Below, one piece after another: positions 51,592 to 61,870 of a DNA stretch of 64,000 bases. The stretch is from Nitratireductor sp. (GTDB lineage: Bacteria > Pseudomonadota > Alphaproteobacteria > Rhizobiales > Rhizobiaceae). The position numbers and the translations under genes were made by a program. The stretch spans positions 1,175,307 through 1,239,306 of the forward strand of contig NZ_CP051236.1 in assembly GCF_017794765.1 (NCBI RefSeq). Direction: 5' to 3'. The number at the start of each line of letters is the position of its first letter. Position 1 is the stretch's first letter. Below the pieces are notes generated by a model, which was given only the letters and a program-made list of their open reading frames with translations, did no database searches and was not told the DNA's origin.

Positions 51592-52938
51592 ATGGATCAC
51601 GCTCAGCCGCAAGCCCGCGTCACGCATCCTTTCAGGGTGACGAACCGTCTCGTCCTGTCGATCGCCCTGCCGATGACGCTGGCTTATCTGACGACCCCGC
51701 TCCTCGGTATCGCCGATACGGCTATCGTCGGCCAGTATGGCGATGCGGCGCTCCTGGGCGGGCTGGCCGCAGGCGCCATCGTTTTCGACGTGGTCTTCAC
51801 GACATTCAATTTCCTGCGCTCCGGCACAACCGGACTGGTTGCCCAGGCCTATGGTCAGGCAAACGCGCTGGAAGAACAGGCGATCCTGTGGCGAGCACTG
51901 CTTGTCGCCCTGGTCGCCGGTCTCCTCGTCGTTCTCGCCGGCCCTCTCATCATCGCCGGGGGGGCTTATTTCATGGATGCCGGCCCCGAGGTCACGGCCG
52001 CCATGGAGGCCTATGTCGCGATCCGCATCTTTGCCGCCCCGATTTCCCTCATCAACTACGCGATCCTTGGATATGTTCTGGGCCGCGGCGAAGGGGCGCT
52101 CGGGCTGGTGTTACAGGTCGTTCTGAACGGCGCAAACATCGCGTTGTCGATGTATCTGGCGCTGTCGCTTGGCTGGGGCATAGAGGGTGTGGCCTGGGGC
52201 ACGGTGGGTGGAGAGGCGATCGGCATGCTGTCCGGGTTTGCGGTGCTGGCACGGCGCTTCCGGCAGGGGCCGCGGGTCTCTCTGAGACGGGTGTTCGACA
52301 CCCATCAGCTGGTGCGCATGGTCGCGATGAATCGCGACATCATGATCCGGTCTTTCTCTCTTCTCGCCGCCTTTGCACTGTTTACCAGGCAGGGCGCCCA
52401 GTTTGGCACTGTCACCCTCGCCGCCAACGCCGTACTTTTGAACTTCTTTCTCGTGGCGGGCTACTTTCTCGATGGCACCGCAACCGCAGCCGAGCAGCTG
52501 GCAGGTCGAGCGGTGGGCGCGCGTTATCGGCCCGCTTTCCTGAGTTCCGTCAGGTTGACCATGGCATGGGGGTTCGGCTTCGCCATCCTCATGTCGCTCT
52601 TCTTTCTTCTGGCCGGCGAGGCCCTCATCGCGTTCATCACAACGGCACAGGAGGTGCGGACCGCCGCAAACACGTTCCTGCCCTGGGCCGCGTTGATTTC
52701 CATTTCGGGTGTCCTTGCGTTCCAGATGGATGGCGTCTTCATTGGCGCCACGTGGTCACGCGACATGCGCAACATGATGTTGCTGTCTTTCGCGCTTTAT
52801 CTCGCCTGCCTGTTTGTTCTGACGAGGGCCTTCGGCAATCATGGCCTGTGGGCCGCTTTCCATGTTCTGCTGCTGGTTCGCGGTTTCAGCCTTTTTGCAA
52901 TCGTGCCCTCGCGCATGCGCAGAACATTCGCCGAGTAG
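51592..52938 (+). CDS. MATE family efflux transporter (DinF/NorM type)
   Basis: A 448-residue membrane protein with twelve helices in two MATE halves. The N half has LSIALPMTLAYLTTPLLGIADTAIVGQYG and FNFLRSGTTGLVAQAYGQ, with its internal match in the C half (NAVLLNFFLVAGYFLDGTATAAEQLAGRAVG, listed in parts). It likely exports cationic drugs or metabolites in exchange for Na+ or H+. The DinF subgroup is suggested by the DGTATAAEQLAG segment. Four bases separate its stop from the convergent pyrD stop. Confidence 0.93.
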   Translation: MDHAQPQARVTHPFRVTNRLVLSIALPMTLAYLTTPLLGIADTAIVGQYGDAALLGGLAAGAIVFDVVFTTFNFLRSGTTGLVAQAYGQANALEEQAILWRALLVALVAGLLVVLAGPLIIAGGAYFMDAGPEVTAAMEAYVAIRIFAAPISLINYAILGYVLGRGEGALGLVLQVVLNGANIALSMYLALSLGWGIEGVAWGTVGGEAIGMLSGFAVLARRFRQGPRVSLRRVFDTHQLVRMVAMNRDIMIRSFSLLAAFALFTRQGAQFGTVTLAANAVLLNFFLVAGYFLDGTATAAEQLAGRAVGARYRPAFLSSVRLTMAWGFGFAILMSLFFLLAGEALIAFITTAQEVRTAANTFLPWAALISISGVLAFQMDGVFIGATWSRDMRNMMLLSFALYLACLFVLTRAFGNHGLWAAFHVLLLVRGFSLFAIVPSRMRRTFAE

Positions 52939-52942
52939 GCCG

Positions 52943-54034
52943 TCAGTCGAGCCGGCGTGCGGCCCATTCGTCGACACGGGTGTCGCGGAGCTGGCGCAGG
53001 GAAGAAAGGTTTTCGCGCTGGGTGAAGGCACTCATTTCTGCGAGAATTCGGCCGGGCAGGCACGTGCCGCCGAAAATCAGGCCGCTATACATCTGCACCA
53101 GATCGGCGCCGGCTCGAATTTTCTCGAGCGCTGTCTCCGGGGAATTCACACCACCGACGCCGATCAGCGGCATGGCGGGGCCGATCAGCAGTCGCAGCTT
53201 TGCCAGCACGATTGTGGACCGCTCGAAAAGGGGCAGGCCGGAGAGGCCACCCGTCTCGTGAGCCAGACGGCTCGTGACACCCGTCCTTGAAAGAGTGGTG
53301 TTGCTGACGATCAACCCATCGATACGCTTGTCCAGTGCCACATCGGCGATGTCCGAAAGGGCGGCGTCGGTCAGATCGGGCGCGATCTTGAGGAAGAGAG
53401 GCACGGGAGCACGCCGCAGCTTCGCGACCTCGTTGCGCGTGGCAAGCACGCGTGAAAGGAGTTCGGACAGGTTCGCGCGATCCTGCAACGACCTGAGGCC
53501 GGCCGTGTTTGGAGAGGAGATGTTGACGGCAAGATAGGAAGCGATGTCGCCAAAGGCCCGCACTCCGGCCTCATAATCGCCGATGCGATCCTCGCTGTCC
53601 TTGTTCGCGCCGATGTTAACGCCAACGATCCCACCCTTGCCGGCTCGATCCAGAATCCGTCTGCGCACGGCCGCCATGCCGTGGTTGTTGAACCCCATTC
53701 GATTGATGAGCGCGCTGTCTTCTTCCAGCCGGAACAGGCGCGGTTTAGGGTTTCCCTCCTGCGGCAGCGGCGTGACAGTGCCGCATTCCACAAAGCCGAA
53801 TCCCAGGCGCAAAAGCCCATCGGCAGCTTCGGCATTCTTGTCGAAACCTGCGGCCATCCCGAGCGGGTTGGGAAACACCATGCCGCCGACGATGGTTTTG
53901 AGACGCTTGCTGACCTGTGGAGGGCGGGCGAGGGGCATGCCGCTTTTTAATGCCATGATTGCAAGATTGTGCGCGCGTTCGGAGTCCATCCGAAAAAGGG
54001 CTTGTCGAGCGATCTTGTCGAGCAGGCTCTTCAT
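52943..54034 (-). CDS. pyrD: Dihydroorotate dehydrogenase (quinone), class 2
   Basis: A 363-residue membrane-associated flavoenzyme of pyrimidine synthesis that passes electrons from dihydroorotate to quinone. The N-terminal helix pair (residues 1-40) marks class 2. FMN and substrate motifs are NPLGMAAGFDKNAE, NRMGFNNHGM, NISSPNTAGLR with the catalytic Ser, LFLKIAPDL, and IGVGGVNS. The start overlaps the end of the DUF952 gene by four bases, indicating a two-gene operon. Confidence 0.96.
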   Translation of the reverse strand: MKSLLDKIARQALFRMDSERAHNLAIMALKSGMPLARPPQVSKRLKTIVGGMVFPNPLGMAAGFDKNAEAADGLLRLGFGFVECGTVTPLPQEGNPKPRLFRLEEDSALINRMGFNNHGMAAVRRRILDRAGKGGIVGVNIGANKDSEDRIGDYEAGVRAFGDIASYLAVNISSPNTAGLRSLQDRANLSELLSRVLATRNEVAKLRRAPVPLFLKIAPDLTDAALSDIADVALDKRIDGLIVSNTTLSRTGVTSRLAHETGGLSGLPLFERSTIVLAKLRLLIGPAMPLIGVGGVNSPETALEKIRAGADLVQMYSGLIFGGTCLPGRILAEMSAFTQRENLSSLRQLRDTRVDEWAARRLD

Positions 54035-54378
54035 TCTGGCAGCTCTGGAAAAATGTGAAGACCGTCAGAGCCGAGCGGCAGGGGACGAACCCACTCCACC
54101 TTGTCGAGCTCAAGTGGGGCGTAAAGATGCGGGAAGAGAGCGCCTCCCCGTGAGACCTCGTACTTCAGGGCGCTTCCAAGCGATGTGGCATCAATGGCGA
54201 TCAGCAAGAGGTCATCCTGCTGCGCAAAGTGCTTGGCCGCGGTCTCCGCAACCTGTTCGGCCGTGGAAAAATGAATATACCCGTCGGCATGATCAATCGG
54301 TGCGCCATGGAACACTCCCGCCATCTCGGCTTCCTGCCAGAGCGCACGGGGACAGATTTTATAGATCAGGTGAGCCAT
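54031..54378 (-). CDS. DUF952 domain protein
   Basis: A 115-residue cytoplasmic protein of the DUF952 family, often found next to pyrD in Hyphomicrobiales. Characteristic parts are MAHLIYKICPRALWQEA, GVFHGAPIDHADGYIHFSTAEQV and the C-terminal FPHLYAPLELDKVEWVRPLPLG. The fold resembles glutathione-S-transferase-unrelated alpha/beta proteins of unknown function. Earlier in-frame codons reach 54543, but MAHLIYK is the family start. It overlaps pyrD by ATGA. Confidence 0.85.
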   Translation of the reverse strand: MAHLIYKICPRALWQEAEMAGVFHGAPIDHADGYIHFSTAEQVAETAAKHFAQQDDLLLIAIDATSLGSALKYEVSRGGALFPHLYAPLELDKVEWVRPLPLGSDGLHIFPELPE

Positions 54379-54515
54379 GCCAGCGGCTATACTTGCAATA
54401 CCGCTGTAGCGAAAGGCCCGAAAAAGCGTTTTCAGGGGATTGCACGTTATCCCAATTATGGCGCATTCCTGGGGCATGAAGCCATCGTCGGAAGCATGAA
54501 CGCGGAGCAGACCCC

Positions 54516-54968
54516 ATGCGCAATACAATGATGCGCAATACAATTGCAGCGACAGGCGCGCTGATCATCCTGTCCACGCTGACGAGTGCCACGGCGCAGG
54601 AGGCCGAGCGCTTTCAGCTGGAGCGCACGGACGAAGGTTATGTGCGCATGGACACGAGGACTGGTGCCATGTCGCTTTGCCGCGAGCGGTCAGGGCAGCT
54701 TGTCTGTGCGCCTGCGGCCGACGAGCGCACGGCCTATGAGGAAGACATCGCCGCGCTGCAGGACCAGCTCGAGACCCTCGAAAAGCGTGTCGAGGCGCTG
54801 GAAAGCGCTTCCTCCGAGGCTTCATCGGAATTGCCGACTGAGGACGAGTTTGAACAGACCCTGGGATTGATGGAACGTTTTTTCCGCAAGTTCATGGGGA
54901 TCGTGAAGGATTTCGAGAAGGAAGACAGCACAACCTCGCCCGATGCGCCGGCCCCCGATCGAACCTGA
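54516..54968 (+). CDS. Exported coiled-coil protein of unknown function
   Basis: A 150-residue protein with a signal peptide (IAATGALIILSTLTSATAQ) and a central coiled coil (about residues 74-105; IAALQDQLETLEKRVEALE). A CRERSGQLVC pair suggests one disulfide in the periplasm. Unrecognised otherwise, although similar small coiled-coil proteins occur in relatives. The first ATG has GGAG nine bases upstream. The first 15 bases are tandemly duplicated, so a second ATG at 54531 could start the ancestral form. A hairpin follows the stop. Confidence 0.75.
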   Translation: MRNTMMRNTIAATGALIILSTLTSATAQEAERFQLERTDEGYVRMDTRTGAMSLCRERSGQLVCAPAADERTAYEEDIAALQDQLETLEKRVEALESASSEASSELPTEDEFEQTLGLMERFFRKFMGIVKDFEKEDSTTSPDAPAPDRT

Positions 54969-54975
54969 GCGAAGG

Positions 54976-54992
54976 GCGGCTTTTTAAGCCGC
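54976..54992 (+). terminator. Hairpin after the coiled-coil protein gene
   Basis: GCGGCTT and AAGCCGC pair over seven bases around a TTT loop, eight bases past the stop, followed by TTCAAT. It is a likely weak intrinsic terminator and would also face the convergent membrane protein gene. Confidence 0.5.
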
Positions 54993-55013
54993 TTCAATAA
55001 AGCTCGAAACACT

Positions 55014-55388
55014 CTAGGTGGCCGCTCGCACCAGACGCAGCACCATCGAGAATGCGAAGAACCCGCAGCCGACCTGCAGGCTCAGGGCGGCAAAGCGCAG
55101 ATAGATGTCTTTCAGTATTGCGATAAACACCTTTGCGCCCGATCGCCCGACCGGGCGCGCATCTGGATTGAGATGCATCCAGACCTCGGTCTTCTTGGGG
55201 TTCTGTTTGGCAAGCGCATAAGCCTTGAGTATCAGAAGTTCGGACATGATGAGCGTCATCAGGGCTCCGGCACTGAAAGCGAGAATCAGGTCGAACGAAA
55301 AGCTCAGCATCACCAGCCCGATGGCGAATGCGCCGAACATCACGGCGCGTCCGATGCAGAATAGGGCTACCTTGTGGATTTTCTCCAT
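55014..55388 (-). CDS. Small membrane protein of unknown function
   Basis: A 124-residue protein with three to four helices (ALFCIGRAVMFGAFAIGLVMLSF, LILAFSAGALMTLIMSELLIL and a C-terminal FAALSLQVGCGFFAFSMVL). A short hydrophilic loop with KQNPKKTEVWMHLNPDARP lies between them. The layout recalls conserved rhizobial hypothetical proteins, but I cannot name a family. The start MEKIHKVAL is chosen because the 20 preceding codons look non-coding. It stands alone between two plus-strand genes. Confidence 0.7.
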   Translation of the reverse strand: MEKIHKVALFCIGRAVMFGAFAIGLVMLSFSFDLILAFSAGALMTLIMSELLILKAYALAKQNPKKTEVWMHLNPDARPVGRSGAKVFIAILKDIYLRFAALSLQVGCGFFAFSMVLRLVRAAT

Positions 55389-55557
55389 AGCAGGCTCACG
55401 GGTTTTCACCCTCCGGCCGAGTCTGTGGCATAGATCTGGGGCAGACAAGTAAATCTTCCGCGAGCATTTTGGCGAGTGGTGGAGCGTCTGGCCTTGGCAG
55501 AGCTTGAAATGATGGCTATTCCCCGCATAATCGCACCGAGACCCGCGGCGGAAGAAG

Positions 55558-56244
55558 ATGACAATAAAGCAGCGGGCGCGGGAGGGACTTTTGGCATCGG
55601 GCTATAGATTTCTGGTCGCCGACGACCATCCTCTGTTTCGGGGAGCGTTGAAAGGCGCTCTTTCCGGACTCGACGATGCATGCAAGATACTCGAAGCAGG
55701 CGACTTCGAAGGCGCGAAGGCGTTGGTGGATGACAACATCGACCTCGTCCTGCTCGACCTCACCATGCCCGGCGTGAGCGGTCTTTCCGGATTGATCGCC
55801 TTGCGTGGAATGAATGCGGTGGTGCCCATCGTTGTTGTTTCTGCTCGCGACGATCCCGAAACCATCCGACGGGCGCTGGAGCTGGGCGCTTCCGGTTTCA
55901 TCTCGAAATCGTCAGGCATGGACGAGATCAGAACGGCGGTTCGCACGATTCTGGACGGCGGCATCTACACCCCCGCCGACATCGATCTGGGAGCCGAAGC
56001 CGATCCGGAGATCGCCGACCTTATCAGCCGCCTTCAAACCCTGACACCGCAACAGACCAGGGTGCTGAGCATGTTGGCTGAAGGGCTCTTAAACAAGCAG
56101 ATCGCCTATGAGCTCAACGTATCCGAAGCCACGATCAAGGCGCATGTATCGGCCGTTCTGCAAAAGCTTAACGTGGACAGCCGCACCCAGGCTGTCATTC
56201 GTCTGTCCAGGATAGGCGCTGATACCATCGTCACCGAAAACTGA
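55558..56244 (+). CDS. crbR: LuxR/NarL-type response regulator, CrbR-like
   Basis: A 228-residue regulator with a receiver domain (FLVADDHPLFRGAL, phosphorylated Asp in LVLLDLTMPG, Lys in FISKSSG) and a C-terminal LuxR helix-turn-helix (LTPQQTRVLSMLAEGLLNKQ, ELNVSEATIKAHVSAVLQKL). The adjacent convergent kinase has an SLC5 transporter-like domain and a C-terminal receiver, the architecture of CrbS. In Pseudomonas and Vibrio the CrbS/CrbR pair activates acetyl-CoA synthetase for acetate use. The gene ends 8 bases from the kinase stop. Confidence 0.85.
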   Translation: MTIKQRAREGLLASGYRFLVADDHPLFRGALKGALSGLDDACKILEAGDFEGAKALVDDNIDLVLLDLTMPGVSGLSGLIALRGMNAVVPIVVVSARDDPETIRRALELGASGFISKSSGMDEIRTAVRTILDGGIYTPADIDLGAEADPEIADLISRLQTLTPQQTRVLSMLAEGLLNKQIAYELNVSEATIKAHVSAVLQKLNVDSRTQAVIRLSRIGADTIVTEN

Positions 56245-56252
56245 CCCGAGAG

Positions 56253-59200
56253 CTACTCCGCTGCGGCGAGCATCTGGCGGCATCGCATGAGCAGCGTGCG
56301 CAGCGAGGCCGGGCGCAAAGGCTTGTTCAGCACCATGGCTGTCAAGGCTTCGGCCTCGGCGCGCACCTCGTTGGAGCGATCAGCCGTTATCAGGATTGCC
56401 GGTATCGTGCCCCCGTACCGGCTTCGCAAGGCCACGATCACGTCGAGCCCCACTTCATTGTCGAGATGATAGTCGGCGAGGATGATGTTTGGAGGGCTGC
56501 CGGAAAAATCGGGAAGGGAAGATGATCCGGTTGCCGTTGCAACGACACAGCCCCAGCCTTCGAGGAGACGACGCATCCCATCGAGGATGCGTGGATCATT
56601 GTCGATGCACAACACGCGCAAACCTTCCAGCATCGTTTGCTGGATAGCGGTCGGGCGTGGGGGAATGTCAGCCGCGCTGGCTCTGCTGAAACTGATAGGA
56701 ATGATGACCGAGAAGCGTGTGCCGCCGTCGATCTGGGAATCGAGACGTATCTCCATGTTCAGAACGCGTGCGATGCGGTCGACGATCGACAGGCCGAGGC
56801 CCAGCCCCTGTGCCTGACGCACGCCTTCCTCCAGCCGTGTGAATTCGCGAAACACCGTGTTCAGCTTGTCGGAGGCGATTCCGATGCCGGTGTCGATAAC
56901 CTGCAGCTCGAGCAACTCGCCGCGCCGCCGCACCCCCACAAGGACGCGACCGCTGGGCGTGTACTTGATTGCGTTGGAGACAAGGTTCTGAACAAGGCGG
57001 CGAAGCAGGTTCCGGTCGGTGTTCACAGTCAGAGTTGAAGGAACGATGGTGAGCTTCAGCCCTTTTTCCTCAGCCAGCGGCATGAAATCCGTTGTCAGCT
57101 GGCGCATCAGCCCATCCAGCTGAAACACGCTCGGAGAGGGTTTGAGCGCCCCGGTATCCAGACGCGAGATGTCGAGCACGGCGCCGAGGATCGCCTCTAC
57201 CGAATCGAGCGACGATTCGATGTTGCTCACATACTCGCGGGTCTCCCCGCCTTCTGCGCGTTCCATGAGCGACGAGCAATAGAGGCGGGCAGCATTGAGG
57301 GGCTGGAGAATGTCGTGGCCGGCCGCTGCCAGAAACCGCGTTTTCCCAAGATTGGCTTCTTCGGCGATTACCTGCGCCTGCGCCAGTTCTTCGTTGACGC
57401 GCATCAGTTCCGCTGTGCGATCGGCCACACGCTGCTCAAGTGTTTCGTTGATGCGCTTTAGCGCGATGTCCGCCTCCACGCGCGGGGTGATGTCGGTATA
57501 GGTGGCGACGATACCGCCATCGGGCATCGGGTTTGTGCGCAGTTCGATGATGCGGCCGCTCTTCTGGAGCCGGATTTCCCATGGCATCCCAAAGTCGGTG
57601 AAGCGGTTCAGTGTCACTGTATAGGCATCGAGTGGTATTTCCCCACGCACGGTGAGGAGGTTGACGAACCGATCAAGCGACACGCCGACCTGGCCCATTT
57701 CGTCCGGCAGATTGAAAAGCGTTCTGTATTGCCGGTTCCAGCAGATGAGCTGGAAATCCCTGTCGAAGACCGTGACGCCTTCCTCCATCTGGTCGAGTGC
57801 GGTCTGCAGCAGATCGCGATTGTGCTGCAGTGCCATGGAGGCATCGTCGAGCAGTCTGAGTGCATCACGTGGCGACCGGTCGTTCCTCTGGAAGAGCAGG
57901 GACAGAATGAGCCGGGAGGAAGAGGACCCCACAGCGCTGGCGAGCAATTGTTCTGAAAAGCGCACCAGCGCAATGCCGGTCTGATCGTTGCCGTTGAGAC
58001 GAACGCCATGGGTGGCTTCAAACGTGGCAAAGGAGCGCTCGGTGCGCTCCGCTCCCAGATAGCGAGAGATCGTGTCCTTCAAATCGTTCACGGTGACTGC
58101 CGTGCGGAACCGGCGCAGGGTCGGGATAGGGCCCGTGTCGCGTGGCACGAAGATTGCGGCTTGAATACGCTCGAGCGGTTGTGCGGCGCGTGAAAGAGAA
58201 CCCAGAACGAAGAAAAGCGTGTTGACGGCAAGGCTCCACAGCACGCCATGGTTCAGTGGCTCTGCAACGGTTCCGAAAAGGGCTTGTGGTCTGAGCGCGG
58301 GTAGACCGAAGAGACCGTCCGTAATGATGCTGGTGCCTTGCGGGGCAAGGGAGGGGAAAAGCAGCGTGTAGCCCCAGATGGCAAACCCTGCGCCCATGCC
58401 CAGCAGAGCGCCGCGAGCGTTCGCACCACGCCAGATCAGCCCACCGAAGAAGGCCGGTGCAAACTGTGCGATGGCCGCGAAGGAGATAAGGCCTATGGCG
58501 GCCAGACGGGTGTTGTGAGTGGTTTCGCGGTAATAGAGAAACGCCGTGAAAAGGATGATGAAGATCGCTGCGCGGCGGATGTTCAGAATGCTCGCCGACC
58601 AGTCGTTCTTTTCGTGATGGTCAGGACGCAGCAGACGGCGCAGAAACAGCGGTATCACCAGGTCGTTTGAAACCATGATCGAGAGCGCCACACTGGCGAC
58701 AATGACCATCGCCGTAGCTGCTGAAAGCCCGCCTATGAAGGCGATCAGTGCGAGAAGGTCATGCCCTGCAAGCAGGGGAAGAGCGAGCACGTAGAGATCC
58801 GAATTTGCCTTATCTCCCACCAGTGCGAGCCCGGCGAAGGCTATCGGGATCACGAACAGGTTGATCAGCACCAGATAGAGCGGGAAAAGCCAGCTGGCAG
58901 TCTCAAGCTCCGTAGTGCTGCGGTTTTCCACGATGGTGACATAGAACTGCCGGGGCAGCATGATGATGGCGAAAGCGCTGAGCGTCGTCATGACGATCCA
59001 GGTCGCCAGCGATGTGGGATAGGTGTACGCCTTCTGTACCTCCGGAAGGCTGCTTACAGCCCGCGCCAGGTCCAGGGGCCCTCCGAAAAAGAAATAGGTG
59101 ATGGCAATGCCCACCGCGAGGAAGGCTGCGAGTTTCACGAGGGTCTCAACCGCTACCGCAAGAACCAGCCCCTCCTGATGCTCGGTTGCGTCGGCGTGAC

Positions 59201-59741
59201 GCGTGCCGAACAGAACGGCGAAGATTGCCAGGAGAAAGGTCACAATCAACGCCATGTCGCCGACAAAGAAGTCGATGACCGGAGGCGCGCCATCGTAATG
59301 TGTCACCATGAGGCTGACGGAATCGGAAATCGCCTTCAGCTGGAGCGCGATATATGGAACCGTGCCGAAGGTGGCGATCAGCGTTGCCACTGATGCGACG
59401 GCGAAGCTTTTCCCGTAGCGGGCCGCCAGGAAGTCCGCGATGGAGGTGATCTTTTCGGATTTCGCAAGCCGAATGATGCGCTTGAGGATCGGGAAACCGA
59501 ACAGGAAAACCAGCACCGGGCCGATATAGATGGCCAGAAACTCCAGTCCGCGCTCGGAGGCCAGACCCACCGAGCCGAAGAATGTCCAGGATGTGCAGTA
59601 GATAGCGATGCTGAGCGCATAGATGTAGGGGCGCGAGCCAAGCCCGCCCTGACGGGCAGCCCGAATGTCGCCGACGCTTGCTATGAAGAAGAGCAGCGTC
59701 ACATAGGCAACGGCTATGATTGCGATGACCCAGCCCTGCAC
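56253..59741 (-). CDS. crbS: SLC5-domain hybrid histidine kinase, CrbS-like
   Basis: A 1162-residue sensor. The first about 510 residues are a sodium/solute symporter-like domain with about 13 helices ([32 protein letters not shown]). Then come a PAS domain (about 640-750), a HisKA domain with the H-box [15 protein letters not shown], HATPase ([32 protein letters not shown]) and a C-terminal receiver (LCIDNDPRI, Asp in ILADYHLDN, Lys in LNKPLRP). The order and length match CrbS/MxtR proteins, linked to acetate and other carboxylate responses. Its partner is the convergent LuxR-type regulator. Confidence 0.9.
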   Translation of the reverse strand: MQGWVIAIIAVAYVTLLFFIASVGDIRAARQGGLGSRPYIYALSIAIYCTSWTFFGSVGLASERGLEFLAIYIGPVLVFLFGFPILKRIIRLAKSEKITSIADFLAARYGKSFAVASVATLIATFGTVPYIALQLKAISDSVSLMVTHYDGAPPVIDFFVGDMALIVTFLLAIFAVLFGTRHADATEHQEGLVLAVAVETLVKLAAFLAVGIAITYFFFGGPLDLARAVSSLPEVQKAYTYPTSLATWIVMTTLSAFAIIMLPRQFYVTIVENRSTTELETASWLFPLYLVLINLFVIPIAFAGLALVGDKANSDLYVLALPLLAGHDLLALIAFIGGLSAATAMVIVASVALSIMVSNDLVIPLFLRRLLRPDHHEKNDWSASILNIRRAAIFIILFTAFLYYRETTHNTRLAAIGLISFAAIAQFAPAFFGGLIWRGANARGALLGMGAGFAIWGYTLLFPSLAPQGTSIITDGLFGLPALRPQALFGTVAEPLNHGVLWSLAVNTLFFVLGSLSRAAQPLERIQAAIFVPRDTGPIPTLRRFRTAVTVNDLKDTISRYLGAERTERSFATFEATHGVRLNGNDQTGIALVRFSEQLLASAVGSSSSRLILSLLFQRNDRSPRDALRLLDDASMALQHNRDLLQTALDQMEEGVTVFDRDFQLICWNRQYRTLFNLPDEMGQVGVSLDRFVNLLTVRGEIPLDAYTVTLNRFTDFGMPWEIRLQKSGRIIELRTNPMPDGGIVATYTDITPRVEADIALKRINETLEQRVADRTAELMRVNEELAQAQVIAEEANLGKTRFLAAAGHDILQPLNAARLYCSSLMERAEGGETREYVSNIESSLDSVEAILGAVLDISRLDTGALKPSPSVFQLDGLMRQLTTDFMPLAEEKGLKLTIVPSTLTVNTDRNLLRRLVQNLVSNAIKYTPSGRVLVGVRRRGELLELQVIDTGIGIASDKLNTVFREFTRLEEGVRQAQGLGLGLSIVDRIARVLNMEIRLDSQIDGGTRFSVIIPISFSRASAADIPPRPTAIQQTMLEGLRVLCIDNDPRILDGMRRLLEGWGCVVATATGSSSLPDFSGSPPNIILADYHLDNEVGLDVIVALRSRYGGTIPAILITADRSNEVRAEAEALTAMVLNKPLRPASLRTLLMRCRQMLAAAE

Positions 59742-59941
59742 CGGTCGCGATTCTCCTCCTCACAGGTCCATTGAAAGGCAAACACAGGCCAGGTTGCGTG
59801 TCCAATGCTTCTTTCGGTGAATGTGCTTGCGGAAACGATCGAATGGTTTTTGTTGCGCTTTCCACGCGTGACGCTTCTACTGTTCAGGTGTTGGCGGCCT
59901 ATGAGTCGCCGGGGTTGCAGCTAGATTGGGGAGATACCCTT

Positions 59942-60358
59942 ATGATGAAGGAATTTCGGGAGTTCATTGCACGAGGCAATGTGATGGACCTCGCGGTCGG
60001 CGTGATCATTGGCGGCGCGTTCGGTCTCATTGTGAAATCGTTGACCGATGACATTATCATGCCGCTCATCGGGGCCATCTTCGGTGGCTTCGATTTTTCC
60101 AACTATTTCATGCCGCTTTCTTCCTCCGTCACCGCCACCACTCTGGAGGCCGCGCGGGAGCAGGGGGCTGTGTTTGCCTACGGCAATTTTCTCACTGTCG
60201 TCGTCAACTTCCTGATCCTGGCATGGATCATCTTCCTCATGGTGAAAGGCGTGAATTCACTGCGCCGGAAGGAAGCCGAAAAGCCGGCAGAGCCCGAGGC
60301 TCCGCCCGCAGACGTTCAGCTTCTTACGGAAATCCGCGATCTTTTGTCGAAAAAGTAG
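59942..60358 (+). CDS. mscL: Large-conductance mechanosensitive channel
   Basis: A 138-residue MscL, a pentameric emergency valve opened by membrane tension on hypo-osmotic shock. [20 protein letters not shown] begins the amphipathic helix and TM1. TM1 continues with [23 protein letters not shown], and TM2 has [21 protein letters not shown] charged C-terminal helix bundle (about 115-138) follows. GGGGAG stands before the ATG; a second Met follows at once. A perfect hairpin after the stop separates it from convergent hemA. Confidence 0.95.
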   Translation: MMKEFREFIARGNVMDLAVGVIIGGAFGLIVKSLTDDIIMPLIGAIFGGFDFSNYFMPLSSSVTATTLEAAREQGAVFAYGNFLTVVVNFLILAWIIFLMVKGVNSLRRKEAEKPAEPEAPPADVQLLTEIRDLLSKK

Positions 60359-60398
60359 CGCTTTTTCGCGGTTTCGCCGAAAACGGATGAGAAAAATC

Positions 60399-60434
60399 GA
60401 AAACGCCGTCGAACGAAAATTCGACGGCGTTTTC
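60399..60434. terminator. Bidirectional terminator between mscL and hemA
   Basis: GAAAACGCCGTCGAA (60399-60413) pairs perfectly with 60420-60434 over 15 bases around a CGAAAA loop. The arms carry A and T runs at their ends, so the hairpin can stop transcription from both sides. Confidence 0.8.
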
Positions 60435-60458
60435 GTTGTTTACATTGAAGAAATCAGC

Positions 60459-61736
60459 TCACCCGCCGGATTTCGGCACCAGAAGCGAGACTACACGTTC
60501 GGACTTCGCCTGCTGAGGCTGATCCGCTTCCTTGAACGGAATGCCGAGCGCTTCCCAGGTTTCCAGAAGCGCATCGCGCAGGGTCTCGATCAGCCCGTCG
60601 TCATGAAATGGCGTCGGCGTGATGCGCAGCCGCTCCGTTCCGCGCGGCACTGTCGGATAATTGATCGGCTGGATGTAGATCCCGTGCTTTTCAAGCAAAC
60701 GGTCAGAGGCCTGCTTGCACAGTTCGGGATCGCCGACGAGCAAAGGAACGATATGCGTCTGAGACGGCATCACCGGCAGACCGGCGGCCAGCAGCCCCTC
60801 CTTGGTCCGTTGCGCCTGGCGTTTTTGCGCCTCCCGCTCGACGGATGAGGATTTGAGATGACGGATCGATGCAGTTGCCGCCGCCGCGATGGCCGGTGGC
60901 AGGGCGGTAGTAAAGATGAAGCCGGAGGCATACGAGCGCACCGCGTCGATGACGGCACCCGAACCCGTGATATAGCCGCCGATAACGCCAAAACCCTTGG
61001 CAAGCGTTCCCTCGATGACGTCGATACGATGCGCGAGCCCGTCGCGCTCGGTGATGCCGCCGCCGCGCGCGCCATACATGCCGACGGCGTGGACCTCGTC
61101 GATGTAAGTCATGGCATTGTACTTGTCGGCCAGGTCGGCAATCGCCTCAATGGGCGCGATATCACCGTCCATGGAGTAAACGGATTCAAAAACGATCAGC
61201 TTTGCCCGGCTGGGGTCGGCTTCTTTCAGAAGGCTTTCAAGATGGCCGACATCGTTGTGGCGGAAGATTTTCTTTTCCGCACCAGACCTGCGCACTCCCT
61301 CGATCATGGAGGCGTGGTTCAGCTCGTCGGACAGAACCAGACAATTGGGCAAAAGGCGGGCGATGGTCGAGATGGAGGCTTCATTGGAGATGAAGCCGGA
61401 CGTGAAAACGAGACCGGCTTCCTTCCCGTGAAGATCCGCGAGCTCGGCTTCTAGCTCCACCAGCGGGTGGTTGGTCCCGGAGATGTTGCGCGTGCCGCCG
61501 GCGCCTGCACCCATCGAGCCCGCGGCCTGCTGCATGGCGGAAATCACGCACTCATGCTGGCCCATGCCGAGATAATCGTTCGAGCACCAGACAGTGATCT
61601 CGCGCGTCTCTTCGCCGGACCGCCAGATGGCGCGCGGAAACGCGCCGACGATCCGCTCAAGGTCGGCGAAAACGCGATAACGGCGTTCAGCGTGAAGTTG
61701 ATCGATCGCTTCTGAGAAAAAACGCTGGTAATTCAT
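60459..61736 (-). CDS. hemA: 5-aminolevulinate synthase
   Basis: A 425-residue PLP enzyme that condenses glycine and succinyl-CoA to 5-aminolevulinate, the first step of alphaproteobacterial haem synthesis. Motifs are [71 protein letters not shown] and [15 protein letters not shown] with the Schiff-base Lys. AGGAAGG stands before the ATG of MNYQRFF. It is monocistronic between mscL and the marR gene, with no FNR-type box recognised in the 134-base upstream gap. Confidence 0.96.
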   Translation of the reverse strand: MNYQRFFSEAIDQLHAERRYRVFADLERIVGAFPRAIWRSGEETREITVWCSNDYLGMGQHECVISAMQQAAGSMGAGAGGTRNISGTNHPLVELEAELADLHGKEAGLVFTSGFISNEASISTIARLLPNCLVLSDELNHASMIEGVRRSGAEKKIFRHNDVGHLESLLKEADPSRAKLIVFESVYSMDGDIAPIEAIADLADKYNAMTYIDEVHAVGMYGARGGGITERDGLAHRIDVIEGTLAKGFGVIGGYITGSGAVIDAVRSYASGFIFTTALPPAIAAAATASIRHLKSSSVEREAQKRQAQRTKEGLLAAGLPVMPSQTHIVPLLVGDPELCKQASDRLLEKHGIYIQPINYPTVPRGTERLRITPTPFHDDGLIETLRDALLETWEALGIPFKEADQPQQAKSERVVSLLVPKSGG

Positions 61737-61870
61737 TGAACCTTCCTGCTGTGCGGCGCGATCATAATCGCGCACCCGGTCTGCGTCCATTGCGTGTTTC
61801 GGGCAAATTGACACGTCTGTGTGACGTGGCCTTGCGCTCGATCAATTTTAACCCGTGCGCGCAGTCGCGC

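Noticed and set aside
61737-61870. FNR/FixK-type box upstream of hemA
   Set aside because: A TTGATC half-site is present but there is no symmetrical partner at the required four-base spacing.
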